From: Dyella_B jejuensis
GTDB taxonomy: Bacteria > Pseudomonadota > Gammaproteobacteria > Xanthomonadales > Rhodanobacteraceae
Direction: 5' to 3'
Assembly (NCBI RefSeq): GCF_044904675.1
Contig: NZ_JADIKJ010000006.1
Span: 1 to 64,000 of the forward strand
DNA: 64,000 nt
How positions within the stretch are numbered: position 1 is the stretch's first letter; every line of letters begins with the position of its first letter. The translations under genes and the position numbers were made by a program. Below the pieces are notes generated by a model. It ran no database searches and was not told where the DNA came from. It worked only from the letters and a program-made list of their open reading frames with translations. This document shows positions 55,218 to 64,000 of the stretch, one piece after another.

Positions 55218-56069
55218 ATGGCCACTTACGCCATCGGCGACGTCCAGGGCTGTTATCCGGAATTGCAACGGCTGCTGGAGAAGCTGCGTTTCGATCCGGC
55301 CTGTGATCGGCTGTGGTTTTGCGGAGACTTGGTCAATCGCGGCGGCCAGTCATTGGATACGCTGCGGCTGGTGTACACGCTGCGCGATAGCGCGATCGTT
55401 ACCCTCGGCAATCATGACCTGAGCCTGCTCGCCATCGGCCAACGCAAGCAGGATGCGCAGGCGCGGGTTAACCCGGAACTGCGCGAAGTGCTGTTTGCCG
55501 ACGATGCACCGACGTTGCTCGAATGGCTTCGCAACCAGAAACTGCTGCATCACGACGAGGCACTGGGCTGGACCATGGTGCATGCCGGCCTCGCTCCCAG
55601 CTGGACCCTGAAGCAGGCTCAACGCTGTGCGGGGGAAATCGAGCGCGAACTCTCCAGCTCTCGTCATCCGCGGCTGCTGAAGAATCTGTTCGGCAACCGT
55701 CCGGCTGCATGGTCAAGTCGCCTGCAAGGCATCGAACGCATGCGTGCTTCGATCAATACGCTGACCCGCATGCGCTTCTGCGACGTCAACGGCCGGATTG
55801 ATTTCGAAGGCAAGGGCGTCCCCGGCACGCAAAAGCCTGGCATGTATCCATGGTTCGAGGTGCCGGGCGTGCGTCGGCGCGACACGCGCATCGTGTGTGG
55901 GCACTGGTCCGCACTGGGCCGCTTCGCCGGAATGGGCATCCACGCCATCGACACAGGTTGCGTTTGGGGCGGCAAGCTCACCGCGCTACGCCTGGATGCT
56001 GAAGAGCCACAATACATCACGATAGATGCGGAGCCGCATCGCAAGAAGCCGCCCGGCGGCGGCGATTGA
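55218..56069 (+). CDS. apaH: Symmetrical bis(5'-nucleosyl)-tetraphosphatase
   Basis: 283 residues. Metallophosphatase motifs: ATYAIGDVQGC, WFCGDLVNRGGQSL, VTLGNHDLSLLA, and the later VHAGLAPSW and VCGHWSALG. It splits Ap4A into two ADP and, in other bacteria, removes Np4 caps from RNA. An AAGGCGG ribosome site precedes the ATG. Last gene of the lptD-to-apaH run; hairpins at 56072-56094 and 56137-56164 follow. Confidence 0.96.
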   Translation: MATYAIGDVQGCYPELQRLLEKLRFDPACDRLWFCGDLVNRGGQSLDTLRLVYTLRDSAIVTLGNHDLSLLAIGQRKQDAQARVNPELREVLFADDAPTLLEWLRNQKLLHHDEALGWTMVHAGLAPSWTLKQAQRCAGEIERELSSSRHPRLLKNLFGNRPAAWSSRLQGIERMRASINTLTRMRFCDVNGRIDFEGKGVPGTQKPGMYPWFEVPGVRRRDTRIVCGHWSALGRFAGMGIHAIDTGCVWGGKLTALRLDAEEPQYITIDAEPHRKKPPGGGD

Positions 56070-56071
56070 AT

Positions 56072-56094
56072 CCTTCTTCCGCCCTGGAAGAAGG
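56072..56094 (+). terminator. Hairpin after apaH
   Basis: A perfect nine-base stem CCTTCTTCC/GGAAGAAGG with a five-base loop (GCCCT), directly after the apaH stop codon. There is no T run, so it could end transcription weakly, or protect the 3' end. Confidence 0.55.
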
Positions 56095-56136
56095 CGCCTC
56101 GCTCGCTACATGGCAAACTGCCGAATAAAACCGCGC

Positions 56137-56164
56137 TTCCCTTTCCCCTCAACCAGAAAGGGAA
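56137..56164 (-). terminator. Hairpin after secA
   Basis: A perfect nine-base stem TTCCCTTTC/GAAAGGGAA with a ten-base loop, starting 8 bases after the secA stop on the minus strand. Beyond it on that strand there are a few T residues (complement of AATAAAA). Probable secA terminator. Confidence 0.6.
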
Positions 56165-56171
56165 CACGAGG

Positions 56172-58892
56172 TCAATTCAGCTGACCGTGGCAATGCTTGT
56201 ATTTCTTGCCCGAACCGCAAGGGCAAGGATCGTTGCGCCCCACCTTGGGACCTGCCGCCACAGGCTCGGGGCTTCCCGCCGGCTCCGCCGACCCTATGCC
56301 CAGCACGCCGCCGGCCGGTGCGCCGCCGCCAGTGGCTTGCATCTGGCGCTGCATGCGTTCGGCCATCCGCTGCTGTTCGGCCTCCATCGCGGCGACTTCT
56401 TCCTCGCTGCGAATACGGATACGCGCCAGCATCTGCACGACTTCGGTTTTGATACGCGCCAGCATCTGCTGGAACAGGTCGAAGGATTCGCGCTTGAACG
56501 CCTGCTTGGGATCCTGCTGCGCATAGCCGCGCAGATAGATGCCCTGGCGCATGTAATCCATACTGGAAAGGTGTTCTTTCCAAGCATTGTCCACCACGCT
56601 CAGCATGATGTGCTTCTCGAGCTGGCGCATGGTTTCGGGGCCGACCTGCCTCTCCTTGGCTTCGAACATCTCGTTGACCAGCGTGCGGACATGCTCCCGC
56701 ACAGTGGCAGCGTCCGCTTCCTGCTGCTGCTCCAGCCAGGACTTCAGCTGCGTCGACATGCCGAAATCGCTTTCGAGCTCGCGCTCGAGGCCAGCGAGAT
56801 CCCACTGTTCGTCGATGCTGTCGGCGGCCACATAACGCTGTACCACACTTTCAATCACGTCATCGCGGATATCGGCGACGGTGGCGGAAACGTCATCCCC
56901 TTCCAACAATTCGTCGCGCTGGCGGTAGATCACCTTGCGCTGGTCGTTGGCAACGTCGTCGTATTCGAGCAGGTTCTTGCGGATGTCGAAGTTATGTTGT
57001 TCGACCTTGCGCTGCGCCTTTTCGATCTGGCGGCTGATCATGCGGTCTTCCAGCGCTTCGTCTTCCTTCATGCCGAAGCGTTTCATCCAGCGCACAAGAC
57101 CTTCGCCACCGAAGATACGCAGCAGATTGTCCTGCAGCGACAGGTAGAAGCGCGAGGAACCCGGGTCACCCTGGCGACCGGAGCGGCCGCGCAGCTGGTT
57201 GTCGATACGGCGCGACTCATGGCGCTCAGTACCAATGATGTGCAGGCCGCCCGCCGCCAGTACCTGTTCGTGGCGCTTCTTCCATTCCGCCTTGATGCGA
57301 GCGCGGTCGGTCTCGCTGGCATCTTCGGGTAGCGCGGCCAGCGACGCCTCCAGGCTGCCACCCAGCACGATGTCAGTGCCGCGGCCAGCCATGTTGGTGG
57401 CGATAGTCACGGCGCCAGGCATGCCAGCCTGCGCCACGATGTGCGCTTCGCGCTCGTGCTGCTTGGCGTTGAGCACCTCGTGCGGAATCTTCTCTTTGCG
57501 CAGCAGTTCGGACAGCAGCTCCGAAACATCGATGGATGCAGTACCGACCAGCACCGGCTGCCCGCGCTTGTGGCAATCCTTGATATCCTCGATCACGGAC
57601 TTGTATTTCACGTCCTGGCTGAGGAAAACCATGTCCGGATTGTCCTTGCGGATCATCGGCTTGTGGGTGGGGATCACCACCACCTCCAGCCCATAGATCT
57701 GCTGGAACTCGTAGGCTTCCGTGTCGGCCGTGCCGGTCATGCCGGCCAGCTTCTTGTACATGCGGAACAGATTCTGGAACGTGACCGTCGCCAATGTCTG
57801 GTTCTCGCGCTGGATCGGCACGCCTTCTTTCGCTTCTACCGCCTGGTGCAGGCCATCGGACCAGCGACGGCCCGGCAGAGTACGGCCAGTGAATTCATCG
57901 ACAATGATCACTTCGCCATCGCGCACGATGTAATCGACGTCGCGCTGGTAAATGGCGTTGGCGCGCAAGGCCGCGTTGAGATGGTGCACGATCGCCAGGT
58001 TGCGGGCATCGTAAAGACTGCTTTCCTCGTCGATCACCTTGGCCTGCTGCAGCAGTTCTTCTGCGTGCTGCATACCCTCTTCGGACAGATGCACCTGCTT
58101 CTGTTTTTCGTCGACCCAATAATCGCCGGCGCCATCCTCGACTTCCTGCCGGGTCATGCGCGGCACCAGCTTGTTGACGGCTATGTAAAGCTGCGGCGAA
58201 TCCTCGGCCGGACCGGAGATGATCAGCGGCGTGCGTGCTTCGTCGATCAGGATCGAGTCCACTTCGTCGACAATGGCGTAGTGCAGGCCGCGCTGGCAGC
58301 GCTGCTCTTTGGACAACGCCATGTTGTCGCGCAGGTAGTCGAAGCCGAATTCGTTGTTGGTGCCGTAGGTGATGTCCGCGCCATAGGCGGCAAACTTGTC
58401 GCCGTGATCCATGCCGGGGTAGACGACGCCCACGGTAAGGCCCAGGAAGGTGTAAAGCTTGCCCATCTGGGCAGCGTCGCGCCTGGCCAGATAATCGTTG
58501 ACCGTGACGACGTGTGTACCCTTGCCTTCCAGCGCATTGAGGTAAACCGGCGCGGTTGCGACCAGGGTTTTGCCTTCGCCTGTTCGCATTTCGGCGATCT
58601 TGCCCATGTGCAATACCATGCCGCCGATCAGCTGCACGTCGTAATGGCGCATGCCGAGCACGCGCTTGGCACCTTCGCGCACCACGGCGAAAGCCTCCGG
58701 CAACAGCTTGTCCAGCGTCTCGCCGCTGGCAACACGTTGCTTGAACTCGGCGGTCTTGCCGCGCAAGGCTTCATCACTGAGTTTCTCGAACTCAGGCTCG
58801 AGCGCATTAATGCGCGCGACGGTCTTGGACAGCTGGCGCAGTACACGTTCGTTACGGCTGCCAAAAAGGCTCGTCAGGGCACGGTTAAGCAT
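56172..58892 (-). CDS. secA: Preprotein translocase ATPase SecA
   Basis: 906 residues, full length. Walker A region AEMRTGEGKTLVA, the Walker B DEVDSILIDEARTPLIISGP, GTASIDVSELLSELLRK, and NMAGRGTDIVLGG; a helical-wing region and the C-terminal zinc-binding NDPCPCGSGKKYKHCHG. It drives export through SecYEG with ATP. Large Sec substrates in this window (Rhs, GH92, LptD, TonB receptor) depend on it. It is convergent with apaH and lies downstream of the M23 peptidase gene in the same direction, after a gap of about 190 bases. Confidence 0.98.
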   Translation of the reverse strand: MLNRALTSLFGSRNERVLRQLSKTVARINALEPEFEKLSDEALRGKTAEFKQRVASGETLDKLLPEAFAVVREGAKRVLGMRHYDVQLIGGMVLHMGKIAEMRTGEGKTLVATAPVYLNALEGKGTHVVTVNDYLARRDAAQMGKLYTFLGLTVGVVYPGMDHGDKFAAYGADITYGTNNEFGFDYLRDNMALSKEQRCQRGLHYAIVDEVDSILIDEARTPLIISGPAEDSPQLYIAVNKLVPRMTRQEVEDGAGDYWVDEKQKQVHLSEEGMQHAEELLQQAKVIDEESSLYDARNLAIVHHLNAALRANAIYQRDVDYIVRDGEVIIVDEFTGRTLPGRRWSDGLHQAVEAKEGVPIQRENQTLATVTFQNLFRMYKKLAGMTGTADTEAYEFQQIYGLEVVVIPTHKPMIRKDNPDMVFLSQDVKYKSVIEDIKDCHKRGQPVLVGTASIDVSELLSELLRKEKIPHEVLNAKQHEREAHIVAQAGMPGAVTIATNMAGRGTDIVLGGSLEASLAALPEDASETDRARIKAEWKKRHEQVLAAGGLHIIGTERHESRRIDNQLRGRSGRQGDPGSSRFYLSLQDNLLRIFGGEGLVRWMKRFGMKEDEALEDRMISRQIEKAQRKVEQHNFDIRKNLLEYDDVANDQRKVIYRQRDELLEGDDVSATVADIRDDVIESVVQRYVAADSIDEQWDLAGLERELESDFGMSTQLKSWLEQQQEADAATVREHVRTLVNEMFEAKERQVGPETMRQLEKHIMLSVVDNAWKEHLSSMDYMRQGIYLRGYAQQDPKQAFKRESFDLFQQMLARIKTEVVQMLARIRIRSEEEVAAMEAEQQRMAERMQRQMQATGGGAPAGGVLGIGSAEPAGSPEPVAAGPKVGRNDPCPCGSGKKYKHCHGQLN

Positions 58893-59086
58893 CGATCTTC
58901 CGGATCAGGAAACTGGAAAAGCCGACCGGGGCCAGCCCGGTCGGGCAAAGGATTGATGATACTAGGGTCTACCGGGTATCCCAAACGCGGAACGATGCGG
59001 ATACGACAGCGCCGGCGACCTCGCACCAACAGGGCAAGGGGTGGCGGTAAGGCGGCGCGCTTTCAAGGTCGCCGCCGGCAGCTCGC

Positions 59087-60019
59087 TCAGCGATGGTTTT
59101 TTACGTACGCCAGCGGGTTGACCACACGGCCGTTGTACCAGACCTCGAAGTGCACATGCGGACCGGTGGAGCGGCCCGTAGAGCCCGCCTCGGCGATTTC
59201 ATCTCCTACCCGCACATGCTCGCCGGGATGCACCAACAACTTGCTGTTGTGCGCATAGCGTGTCCTGTACCCATTGCCATGGTCGATCTCCACGACATTG
59301 CCGTAGCCGCTGCGGACTCCCGCATAAGTGACCATGCCCTCGGCGACCGTGCGCACAGGGCTGCCGTAAGGTACCGCGATATCGAGCCCTGTATGGCGCG
59401 CCGCAAGGCCGTCGAAGGGGTCGGCACGCACTCCGAAATAGGAGGAGATGTAGCCGTCTGCCGGCATACCGGTGGGCTTGAGGTCGGAATCGATGCGCGC
59501 GTTGAGCAGCAGGCTCTGCATCGCGCTCAACTGGGCCTGCTGCGTGTCGAACTGGCTGGCCAGCTGATCGATACTGGCATCTAGCGTTTGCGGTAGCGCG
59601 TAGGCGCTGGTACCGGTCGTCACTTCCACCCCGCCGACCGGCGGCGGCTGGTCGAAATTGAACTCGCCGTTATCGAGCTTGCCGACCTCGGCCAACCGCT
59701 CTCCAAGGGCGTTGAGACGGGTGGCTTGCGCTTGCAGTTGCCCAAGCTTGGTGGCGAGCGCGTCGAGCTGCCGGTGCGCGTCTTCGCGCAAGTCTCCCAA
59801 CTGCTTGTCCTGCGCCTTGACCTGCTGGTGCAAGGTGTCGATTTCCGCTAGCGCGCGATCGCGAGGGCTGGCTACCGCCATGGCCAGGCCAGCGCCCAGG
59901 CTGGCCAGGGCCAGCGCTACAGCGGCCCCGATCCCCAGTACACGCCAGCGAAGTCTCTGATTGGCGAGGTCCAATGTTTTTGGCATCTTCCCTGCGCGCG
60001 AGACGAGTATGATTTGCAT
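59087..60019 (-). CDS. M23-family (LytM) peptidase, membrane anchored
   Basis: 310 residues from the ATG at 60019. One N-terminal membrane helix (about 28-48), a coiled coil (about 55-110; TLHQQVKAQDKQLGDLREDA), and the C-terminal LytM domain. The zinc site is made by RHTGLDIA (His and Asp) and GPHVHFEV (HxH), and YGNVVEIDHGNGYRTRYAH is conserved. All ligands are present, so it is probably an active peptidoglycan endopeptidase. It lies between secA and dciA, a common order in Xanthomonadaceae. Its start codon overlaps a possible upstream start of the divergent dciA. Confidence 0.93.
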   Translation of the reverse strand: MQIILVSRAGKMPKTLDLANQRLRWRVLGIGAAVALALASLGAGLAMAVASPRDRALAEIDTLHQQVKAQDKQLGDLREDAHRQLDALATKLGQLQAQATRLNALGERLAEVGKLDNGEFNFDQPPPVGGVEVTTGTSAYALPQTLDASIDQLASQFDTQQAQLSAMQSLLLNARIDSDLKPTGMPADGYISSYFGVRADPFDGLAARHTGLDIAVPYGSPVRTVAEGMVTYAGVRSGYGNVVEIDHGNGYRTRYAHNSKLLVHPGEHVRVGDEIAEAGSTGRSTGPHVHFEVWYNGRVVNPLAYVKNHR

Positions 60020-60047
60020 GTCATTACCAATTCGAAGTTTTTTGCCG

Positions 60048-60527
60048 ATGCAGCGCGACGTGCCCGCCTCCAGCCGTACCGGCCATGGACCACTGTCCAT
60101 CACCGATGTCGGTCCTGTTGCTGCGCTGGCGAAAAAGGCCGGCGAGCTGGAAGCGTTGGACCGCGCACTACGTCAGACGTTGCCGCCGCCCCTGCGTGAG
60201 CAGGTCAGATTTGCCAACTTGCGCGACGACCGCCTTGTCTTCCTGGCCTCCTCACCGGCCTGGGCATCAAGGCTGCGCCTGCAACAGGCGCACATCCTCG
60301 CTGCCGCACGCGCCATAGGCGCGAATGCCGGCTCAGTTATTGTGAAAGTGGCCCCCCTTCCTCCGCCCGATCCCCAGCCGGAGCAACCAAAACCGCTTTC
60401 AACCGCGGCGGCACTTCACTTGAAAGCCGCCGCAAATTCGATCCAGGACCCCGAATTGCGGGCACTGTTTCTGGGCCTGGCGTCCGTCGCCGAAACTGCG
60501 AATTCCAGATCCCGCCGAACGCCCTGA
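60048..60527 (+). CDS. dciA: DciA-like DnaB helicase loader (DUF721)
   Basis: 159 residues from the ATG at 60048; an ATG at 60018 in the same frame is possible. The DUF721 domain covers about residues 20-100: VAALAKKAGELEALDRALRQ, LPPPLREQVRFANLRDDRL, and VFLASSPAWASRLRLQQAH. DciA is the ancestral loader of the replicative helicase in bacteria lacking DnaC. The C-terminal tail is Pro-rich and low-complexity. It is divergent from the M23 gene and convergent with lpxC. Confidence 0.87.
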   Translation: MQRDVPASSRTGHGPLSITDVGPVAALAKKAGELEALDRALRQTLPPPLREQVRFANLRDDRLVFLASSPAWASRLRLQQAHILAAARAIGANAGSVIVKVAPLPPPDPQPEQPKPLSTAAALHLKAAANSIQDPELRALFLGLASVAETANSRSRRTP

Positions 60528-60680
60528 GCTGAAACGCTCTTGCTCGGCACAGGCGCATGGCCGCCTGCCCCAGCACGGGAGCGGAATTTATACCATGCAC
60601 TACCCCGCCCAAGTCTCTAGGACCTGTCGCGATAACGTGAACGAAGGGGTCATGAAAGCGTGATGAGGATCACAAAACGA

Positions 60681-60709
60681 ACGAGCCGGACCCAAAAGGC
60701 CCGGCTCGT
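60681..60709. terminator. Hairpin between dciA and lpxC
   Basis: A nine-base stem ACGAGCCGG/CCGGCTCGT with an inner CC/GG after one mismatch and a CAAAA loop, between convergent genes. It has no long T run; it probably ends lpxC transcription and perhaps that of dciA. Confidence 0.65.
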
Positions 60710-60726
60710 CTGGCGCTACAGCTGAT

Positions 60727-61641
60727 TTAGATCGCTTGAGCGGGGTGCGCGTAGGAAATCGGCGCGGTGGCCGGATCATCCTGATAGCTCACTTCTTCCC
60801 ACGCCGTAACATCGGCCATCAGCGCGCGCAGCAACTTGTTATTCAACTCGTGGCCGGACTTGTGCGCATAGTAAGCGCCGATCAGGCTATGGCCGAGCAG
60901 GTACAGATCGCCGATGGCATCCAGGATCTTATGCTTGACGAACTCGTCTTCGTAGCGAAGGCCGTCTTCATTGAGCACGCGGTAATCGTCGAGCACCACG
61001 GCATTGTCCATCGAACCGCCAAGCGCGAGGTTGTGTTCGCGCAACATCTCGATATCACGCATGAAACCGAAGGTGCGCGCGCGGCTTACTTCCTTGACGA
61101 AGGACGTGGTCGAGAAATCGATCTCCGCGCGCGACGTGCGCTTGGAAATGATCGGATGATTGAACTCGATCGAAAAACCAACCTTAAAGCCTTCGAATGG
61201 CTCGAAGCTGGCCCACTTATCGCCTTCCTGCACCTTTACCGGCTTCTTGATGCGAATGAAGCGCTTGGCCACCGACTGTTCTTCAATGCCTGCCGACTGC
61301 AGCAGGAACACGAACGGACCGGCGCTGCCGTCCATGATCGGCACTTCCGGCGCGGAAAGGTCGACATAGGCATTGTCGATGCCCAGCCCGGCCATGGCCG
61401 ACAGCAGATGCTCAACGGTCGAAACACGCACGTCGCCATTGACCAACGTGGTCGACAGGCGGGTGTCGCCGACATGATCGGGACGAGCGTGGATGTCAAC
61501 CGGCGGATTGAGATCGGTGCGACGAAAAACGATACCGGTGTTCGGTGCCGCCGGACGTAGCGTCATGTAGACCTTGTCGCCGGTATGCAGCCCGACGCCG
61601 GTAGCACGGATGATATTTTTAAGCGTACGCTGCTTGATCAT
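60727..61641 (-). CDS. lpxC: UDP-3-O-acyl-N-acetylglucosamine deacetylase LpxC
   Basis: 304 residues, matching the usual length. Zinc ligands are in STVEHLLSAMAGLGIDN (His) and FVKHKILDAIGDLYLLGH (His and Asp). FVFRRTDL-like and QRTLKNIIRATGVGLHTGDK are conserved. It catalyses the first committed step of lipid A synthesis. It stands about 450 bases downstream of ftsZ on the same strand, as in many gammaproteobacteria. FtsH-dependent turnover in related species acts on the C-terminus; the tail here is AHPAQAI. Confidence 0.97.
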   Translation of the reverse strand: MIKQRTLKNIIRATGVGLHTGDKVYMTLRPAAPNTGIVFRRTDLNPPVDIHARPDHVGDTRLSTTLVNGDVRVSTVEHLLSAMAGLGIDNAYVDLSAPEVPIMDGSAGPFVFLLQSAGIEEQSVAKRFIRIKKPVKVQEGDKWASFEPFEGFKVGFSIEFNHPIISKRTSRAEIDFSTTSFVKEVSRARTFGFMRDIEMLREHNLALGGSMDNAVVLDDYRVLNEDGLRYEDEFVKHKILDAIGDLYLLGHSLIGAYYAHKSGHELNNKLLRALMADVTAWEEVSYQDDPATAPISYAHPAQAI

Positions 61642-62097
61642 TTATTGGGTACCTGTAGGGGCAGCAGCCAATTCGAGCTGGGATGCTAACACAGTCTTAA
61701 CCTGCGGAAAAACAGACCGTACCGTACAGTCCGGTCAAGCCTTCATTTTCCTTTCATCAATTAATGCGATTCATTCGCATCCCGATGCTGCAAGCACTAC
61801 AGGCATGACAAGTACTTGCGATTCGACGCAAGATCCCGCGCCAGGGACGGGAAAGCCCGGCAACGGGATCTTGGACCGGCGACCGGCGTCCATCGCCGCC
61901 CAGCCAATCGTGCGCCATCCTTAGTCGCACCGCCTATCGCATTCACAGAACGCGATGCCAGCCGACATCAGCGATGCCCCTCGCCGCGCCTTGGCGACGA
62001 CCAGGCGACGGACGGAGGAGGAACCTCCAGTCCGGCACAGGGAACTGTGACAAGTTAATACGTTGTCAGTTCATGGCATTCACATTTCTTTACGTTT
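61642..62097. other. Intergenic region between ftsZ and lpxC
   Basis: About 455 bases with no credible frame on either strand. The first 130 bases upstream of lpxC and the last 60 near ftsZ are AT-richer and could hold the lpxC promoter and the end of the ftsZ message. No long hairpin with a T run was recognised. Confidence 0.55.
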
Positions 62098-63279
62098 TCA
62101 GTCCGCCTGGCGACGCAGGAACGCGGGGATATCCAGATAGTCGAAGCTGGGGTCGGCGCTCTTGGCCGGGCCCTCGCCACCGCGTGGGTTGCTGGCCACG
62201 ATTTCCGGCTGGGCGTAGTCGACCACTTCGTTGCCGGTCCCGGTGCGCAACACCATCGGGCGCGGGCGTTGGCGCATTTCCACCTGCTGGGTCGCAACCG
62301 GCCGGACTGGCTGACGGGCGGCAACCCGGTTCAGACCGGTGGCCACCACCGTGACGCGCACGTCGTCCTGCATTTCCGGGTCCAGCGAGGTACCGATCAC
62401 CACCGTGGCGTCCTCGCTGGCGAAGTCGTGAATGATCCGGCCGATTTCATCGAACTCACGCATGGTGAGGTTCGGGCCAGCGGTCACATTGACCAGGATG
62501 CCGCATGCGCCATTGAGGTTGACGTCTTCCAATAGCGGGTTGTTGATAGCCGCCTCGGCCGCCGCCTGGGCACGGTCGTCGCCACGGGCGGTGCCCGAGC
62601 CCATCATCGACAGGCCCATTTCGCTCATCACGGTCCGCACGTCGGCAAAGTCGACGTTGATCAGGCCAGGGCTGGTGATGAGATCGGCGATACCCTGCAC
62701 CGCGCCCTGCAATACGTCATTGGCGGCCTTGAAAGCATTCAGCAGCGTGACTTCGCGGCCAAGCACCGACAGCAGTTTCTCGTTTGGCACCGTGATCAGC
62801 GAATCCACGTGCTGCGACAAGTCCTCGATACCCTTGAGGGCCACCTGCATGCGACGGCGGCCTTCGAACGGGAACGGCTTGGTAACGACCGCTACCGTCA
62901 GGATGCCTTTCTCTTTAGCCAGCTGGGCGACCACCGGCGCCGCGCCCGTGCCGGTGCCGCCACCCATGCCCGCAGTGATGAACACCATATCCGCGCCTTC
63001 GAGCATTTCCTCGATGCGCTCGCGATCTTCCAGCGCGGCCTGCCGGCCCACTTCCGGATTGGCGCCCGCGCCCAGGCCCTTGGTGACATTGGCGCCCAGT
63101 TGTAGATGCATGCGCCCGCCGCAGCCTTTCATGGCTTGCGCATCCGTGTTGGCGACGACGAAATCGACGCCTTCGATGTTGGCATTGAGCATGTGCGCCA
63201 CGGCATTGCCGCCACCGCCGCCCACGCCGATAACTTTGATCACCGCATTCGGTGCGAGTTTTTCGACCAGTTCAAACAT
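62098..63279 (-). CDS. ftsZ: Cell division protein FtsZ
   Basis: 393 residues from the ATG at 63279 (GGAGGA site). GTP-binding: IKVIGVGGGGGNAVAHML, the signature GGGTGTGAAPVVAQLAKE, and NVDFADVRTVMSEMG. The disordered linker is Arg/Pro-rich, and the conserved tip DYLDIPAFLRRQAD binds FtsA and ZipA. It assembles the Z ring. ftsA is directly upstream (115-base gap), the usual end of the dcw cluster. Confidence 0.98.
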   Translation of the reverse strand: MFELVEKLAPNAVIKVIGVGGGGGNAVAHMLNANIEGVDFVVANTDAQAMKGCGGRMHLQLGANVTKGLGAGANPEVGRQAALEDRERIEEMLEGADMVFITAGMGGGTGTGAAPVVAQLAKEKGILTVAVVTKPFPFEGRRRMQVALKGIEDLSQHVDSLITVPNEKLLSVLGREVTLLNAFKAANDVLQGAVQGIADLITSPGLINVDFADVRTVMSEMGLSMMGSGTARGDDRAQAAAEAAINNPLLEDVNLNGACGILVNVTAGPNLTMREFDEIGRIIHDFASEDATVVIGTSLDPEMQDDVRVTVVATGLNRVAARQPVRPVATQQVEMRQRPRPMVLRTGTGNEVVDYAQPEIVASNPRGGEGPAKSADPSFDYLDIPAFLRRQAD

Positions 63280-63393
63280 TTCCCGTCCTCCGTAGAGCTT
63301 TCGTTGTCGTTGTAACCGCGGTACGACTCCTGTCATCCCGAGGTGGTGAGCGAACCTCCATTCGCCCTGGCTGCGCCTCTTGCACGGCCGAAC

Positions 63394-64000
63394 TCAAAAG
63401 TTTTTGGTGATCCAGCTGCGCAACTTGTCGACCAGGCCGCCTACGCTGCCACCCGCCGGCCCATTGACACGCATGCCGCCGGAACGCGCGCCATGCAGCA
63501 ACAGGCCGACGCCAGTGGAATGCAGCGGATTGGCAATCACCTCGCCCAGGCCGTTGACGTGTTGCGGCACGCCTACGCGGACCATCTTGTGGAAGATTTC
63601 CTCGGCCAGCTCCAGCGCGCCTTCCATCCGCGAGGCGCCACCGGTCAGCACCACGCCGGCAGCGACCAGGCTGTCGTAGCCCGAGCGGCGCAGCTCGTCC
63701 TGCACCATTTCGAAAATTTCCTCGTAGCGGGCCTGCACGCTTTGCGCCAGCGACTGGCGCGCCAGCCTGCGCGGCGGGCGATCGCCCACACTGGGTACCT
63801 GGATGGTTTCTTCCGCGTGCGCCAGCTGCGCCAGCGCACACGCATACTTGATCTTGATTTCCTCGGCATGCGCGGTCGGAGTATGCACACCGTAGGCAAT
63901 GTCGTTGGTGACTTGGTCGCCGCCCACGGGCAACGATTTGGTATAGCGGATCGCGCCTTGCGTATAGATGGCGATATCGGTGGTGCCCGCTCCGATATCG
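63394..64000 (-). CDS. ftsA: Cell division protein FtsA, C-terminal part
   Basis: The frame is open to the window edge, so about 200 C-terminal residues are visible. They hold the actin-fold phosphate loop DIGAGTTDIAIYTQG, then SLPVGGDQVTNDIAYGV, VVLTGGASRMEGALELAEE and the tail GGLVDKLRSWITKNF, an amphipathic membrane-binding helix. It anchors FtsZ to the membrane. The 5' end lies beyond position 64000. Confidence 0.96.
   Translation of the reverse strand, partial: DIGAGTTDIAIYTQGAIRYTKSLPVGGDQVTNDIAYGVHTPTAHAEEIKIKYACALAQLAHAEETIQVPSVGDRPPRRLARQSLAQSVQARYEEIFEMVQDELRRSGYDSLVAAGVVLTGGASRMEGALELAEEIFHKMVRVGVPQHVNGLGEVIANPLHSTGVGLLLHGARSGGMRVNGPAGGSVGGLVDKLRSWITKNF

Noticed and set aside
57441..59258. 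A 605-codon plus-strand open frame opposite secA
   Set aside because: Antisense shadow spanning two real genes (secA and the M23 peptidase), without motifs.
1..64000. tRNA, rRNA genes and CRISPR arrays
   Set aside because: No cloverleaf-like GGTTCGAA context outside coding regions (the match near 37681 lies in glpK), no rRNA-like blocks, and no regularly spaced repeats.

Overview
The window is a high-GC gammaproteobacterial chromosome segment. Gene content and order point to the Xanthomonadales, most likely the Rhodanobacteraceae (Dyella/Rhodanobacter/Frateuria-like). The order lptD-surA-pdxA-rsmA-apaG-apaH, the run ftsA-ftsZ-lpxC-dciA/M23-secA, and the ubiquinone hydroxylase pair fit that group. 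The genus is an inference; no rRNA or tRNA gene lies in the window.

Layout. 0-9.4 kb is an accessory polymorphic-toxin island. It holds an operon of two small exported proteins, a 1,899-residue Sec-exported Rhs/YD-repeat protein ending in an HELAH zinc-protease-like toxin tip, and an overlapping candidate immunity gene. Around it lie a fragment of another rhs copy, part of a palindromic repeat element, a broken IS30-family element, an orphan immunity-like gene and a 56-bp direct repeat pair. 9.5-13.4 kb is a three-gene phosphorelay (sensor kinase, single-domain receiver, hybrid kinase) with overlapping ends. 13.7-20.9 kb is a mannoside-use locus: exported GH92 alpha-mannosidase, divergent LacI regulator, FucP-type transporter, PfkB sugar kinase and AGE-family isomerase. 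Two matching LacI-type operators sit in the divergent promoter region. 20.9-23.4 kb is a two-partner secretion locus with an intact TpsB pore and an eroded haemagglutinin remnant. 23.9-29.0 kb holds an M1 metallopeptidase, a DUF4105 membrane protein and a large alpha/beta-hydrolase lipoprotein. 29.2-36.5 kb is a poorly understood envelope cassette: DUF4331, TPR protein and HupE/UreJ-like membrane protein in one operon, divergent from a TonB-dependent receptor.

36.7-42.2 kb is mostly housekeeping: ssb, glpK, glpD, ispB. 42.2-43.4 kb holds an RcnB-like protein and a dienelactone-hydrolase-like enzyme. 43.49-43.83 kb is a complete 341-bp MITE-like element with near-perfect terminal inverted repeats; an inverted partial copy lies at position 1-149. 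43.8-48.9 kb has two ubiquinone hydroxylases, a BtuM-like cobalamin transporter followed by a PduO-type cobalamin adenosyltransferase and a histone-deacetylase-like enzyme, and msrB. 49-64 kb is conserved core: lptD, surA, pdxA, rsmA, apaG, apaH, secA, an M23 peptidase, dciA, lpxC, ftsZ and the 3' part of ftsA.

Most promising for follow-up: the Rhs zincin toxin with its candidate exported immunity protein; the DUF4331-TPR-HupE plus TonB-receptor cassette, which looks like an undescribed cell-envelope uptake system; and the nested-palindrome MITE family. No CRISPR array, tRNA, rRNA or recognisable prophage was seen.
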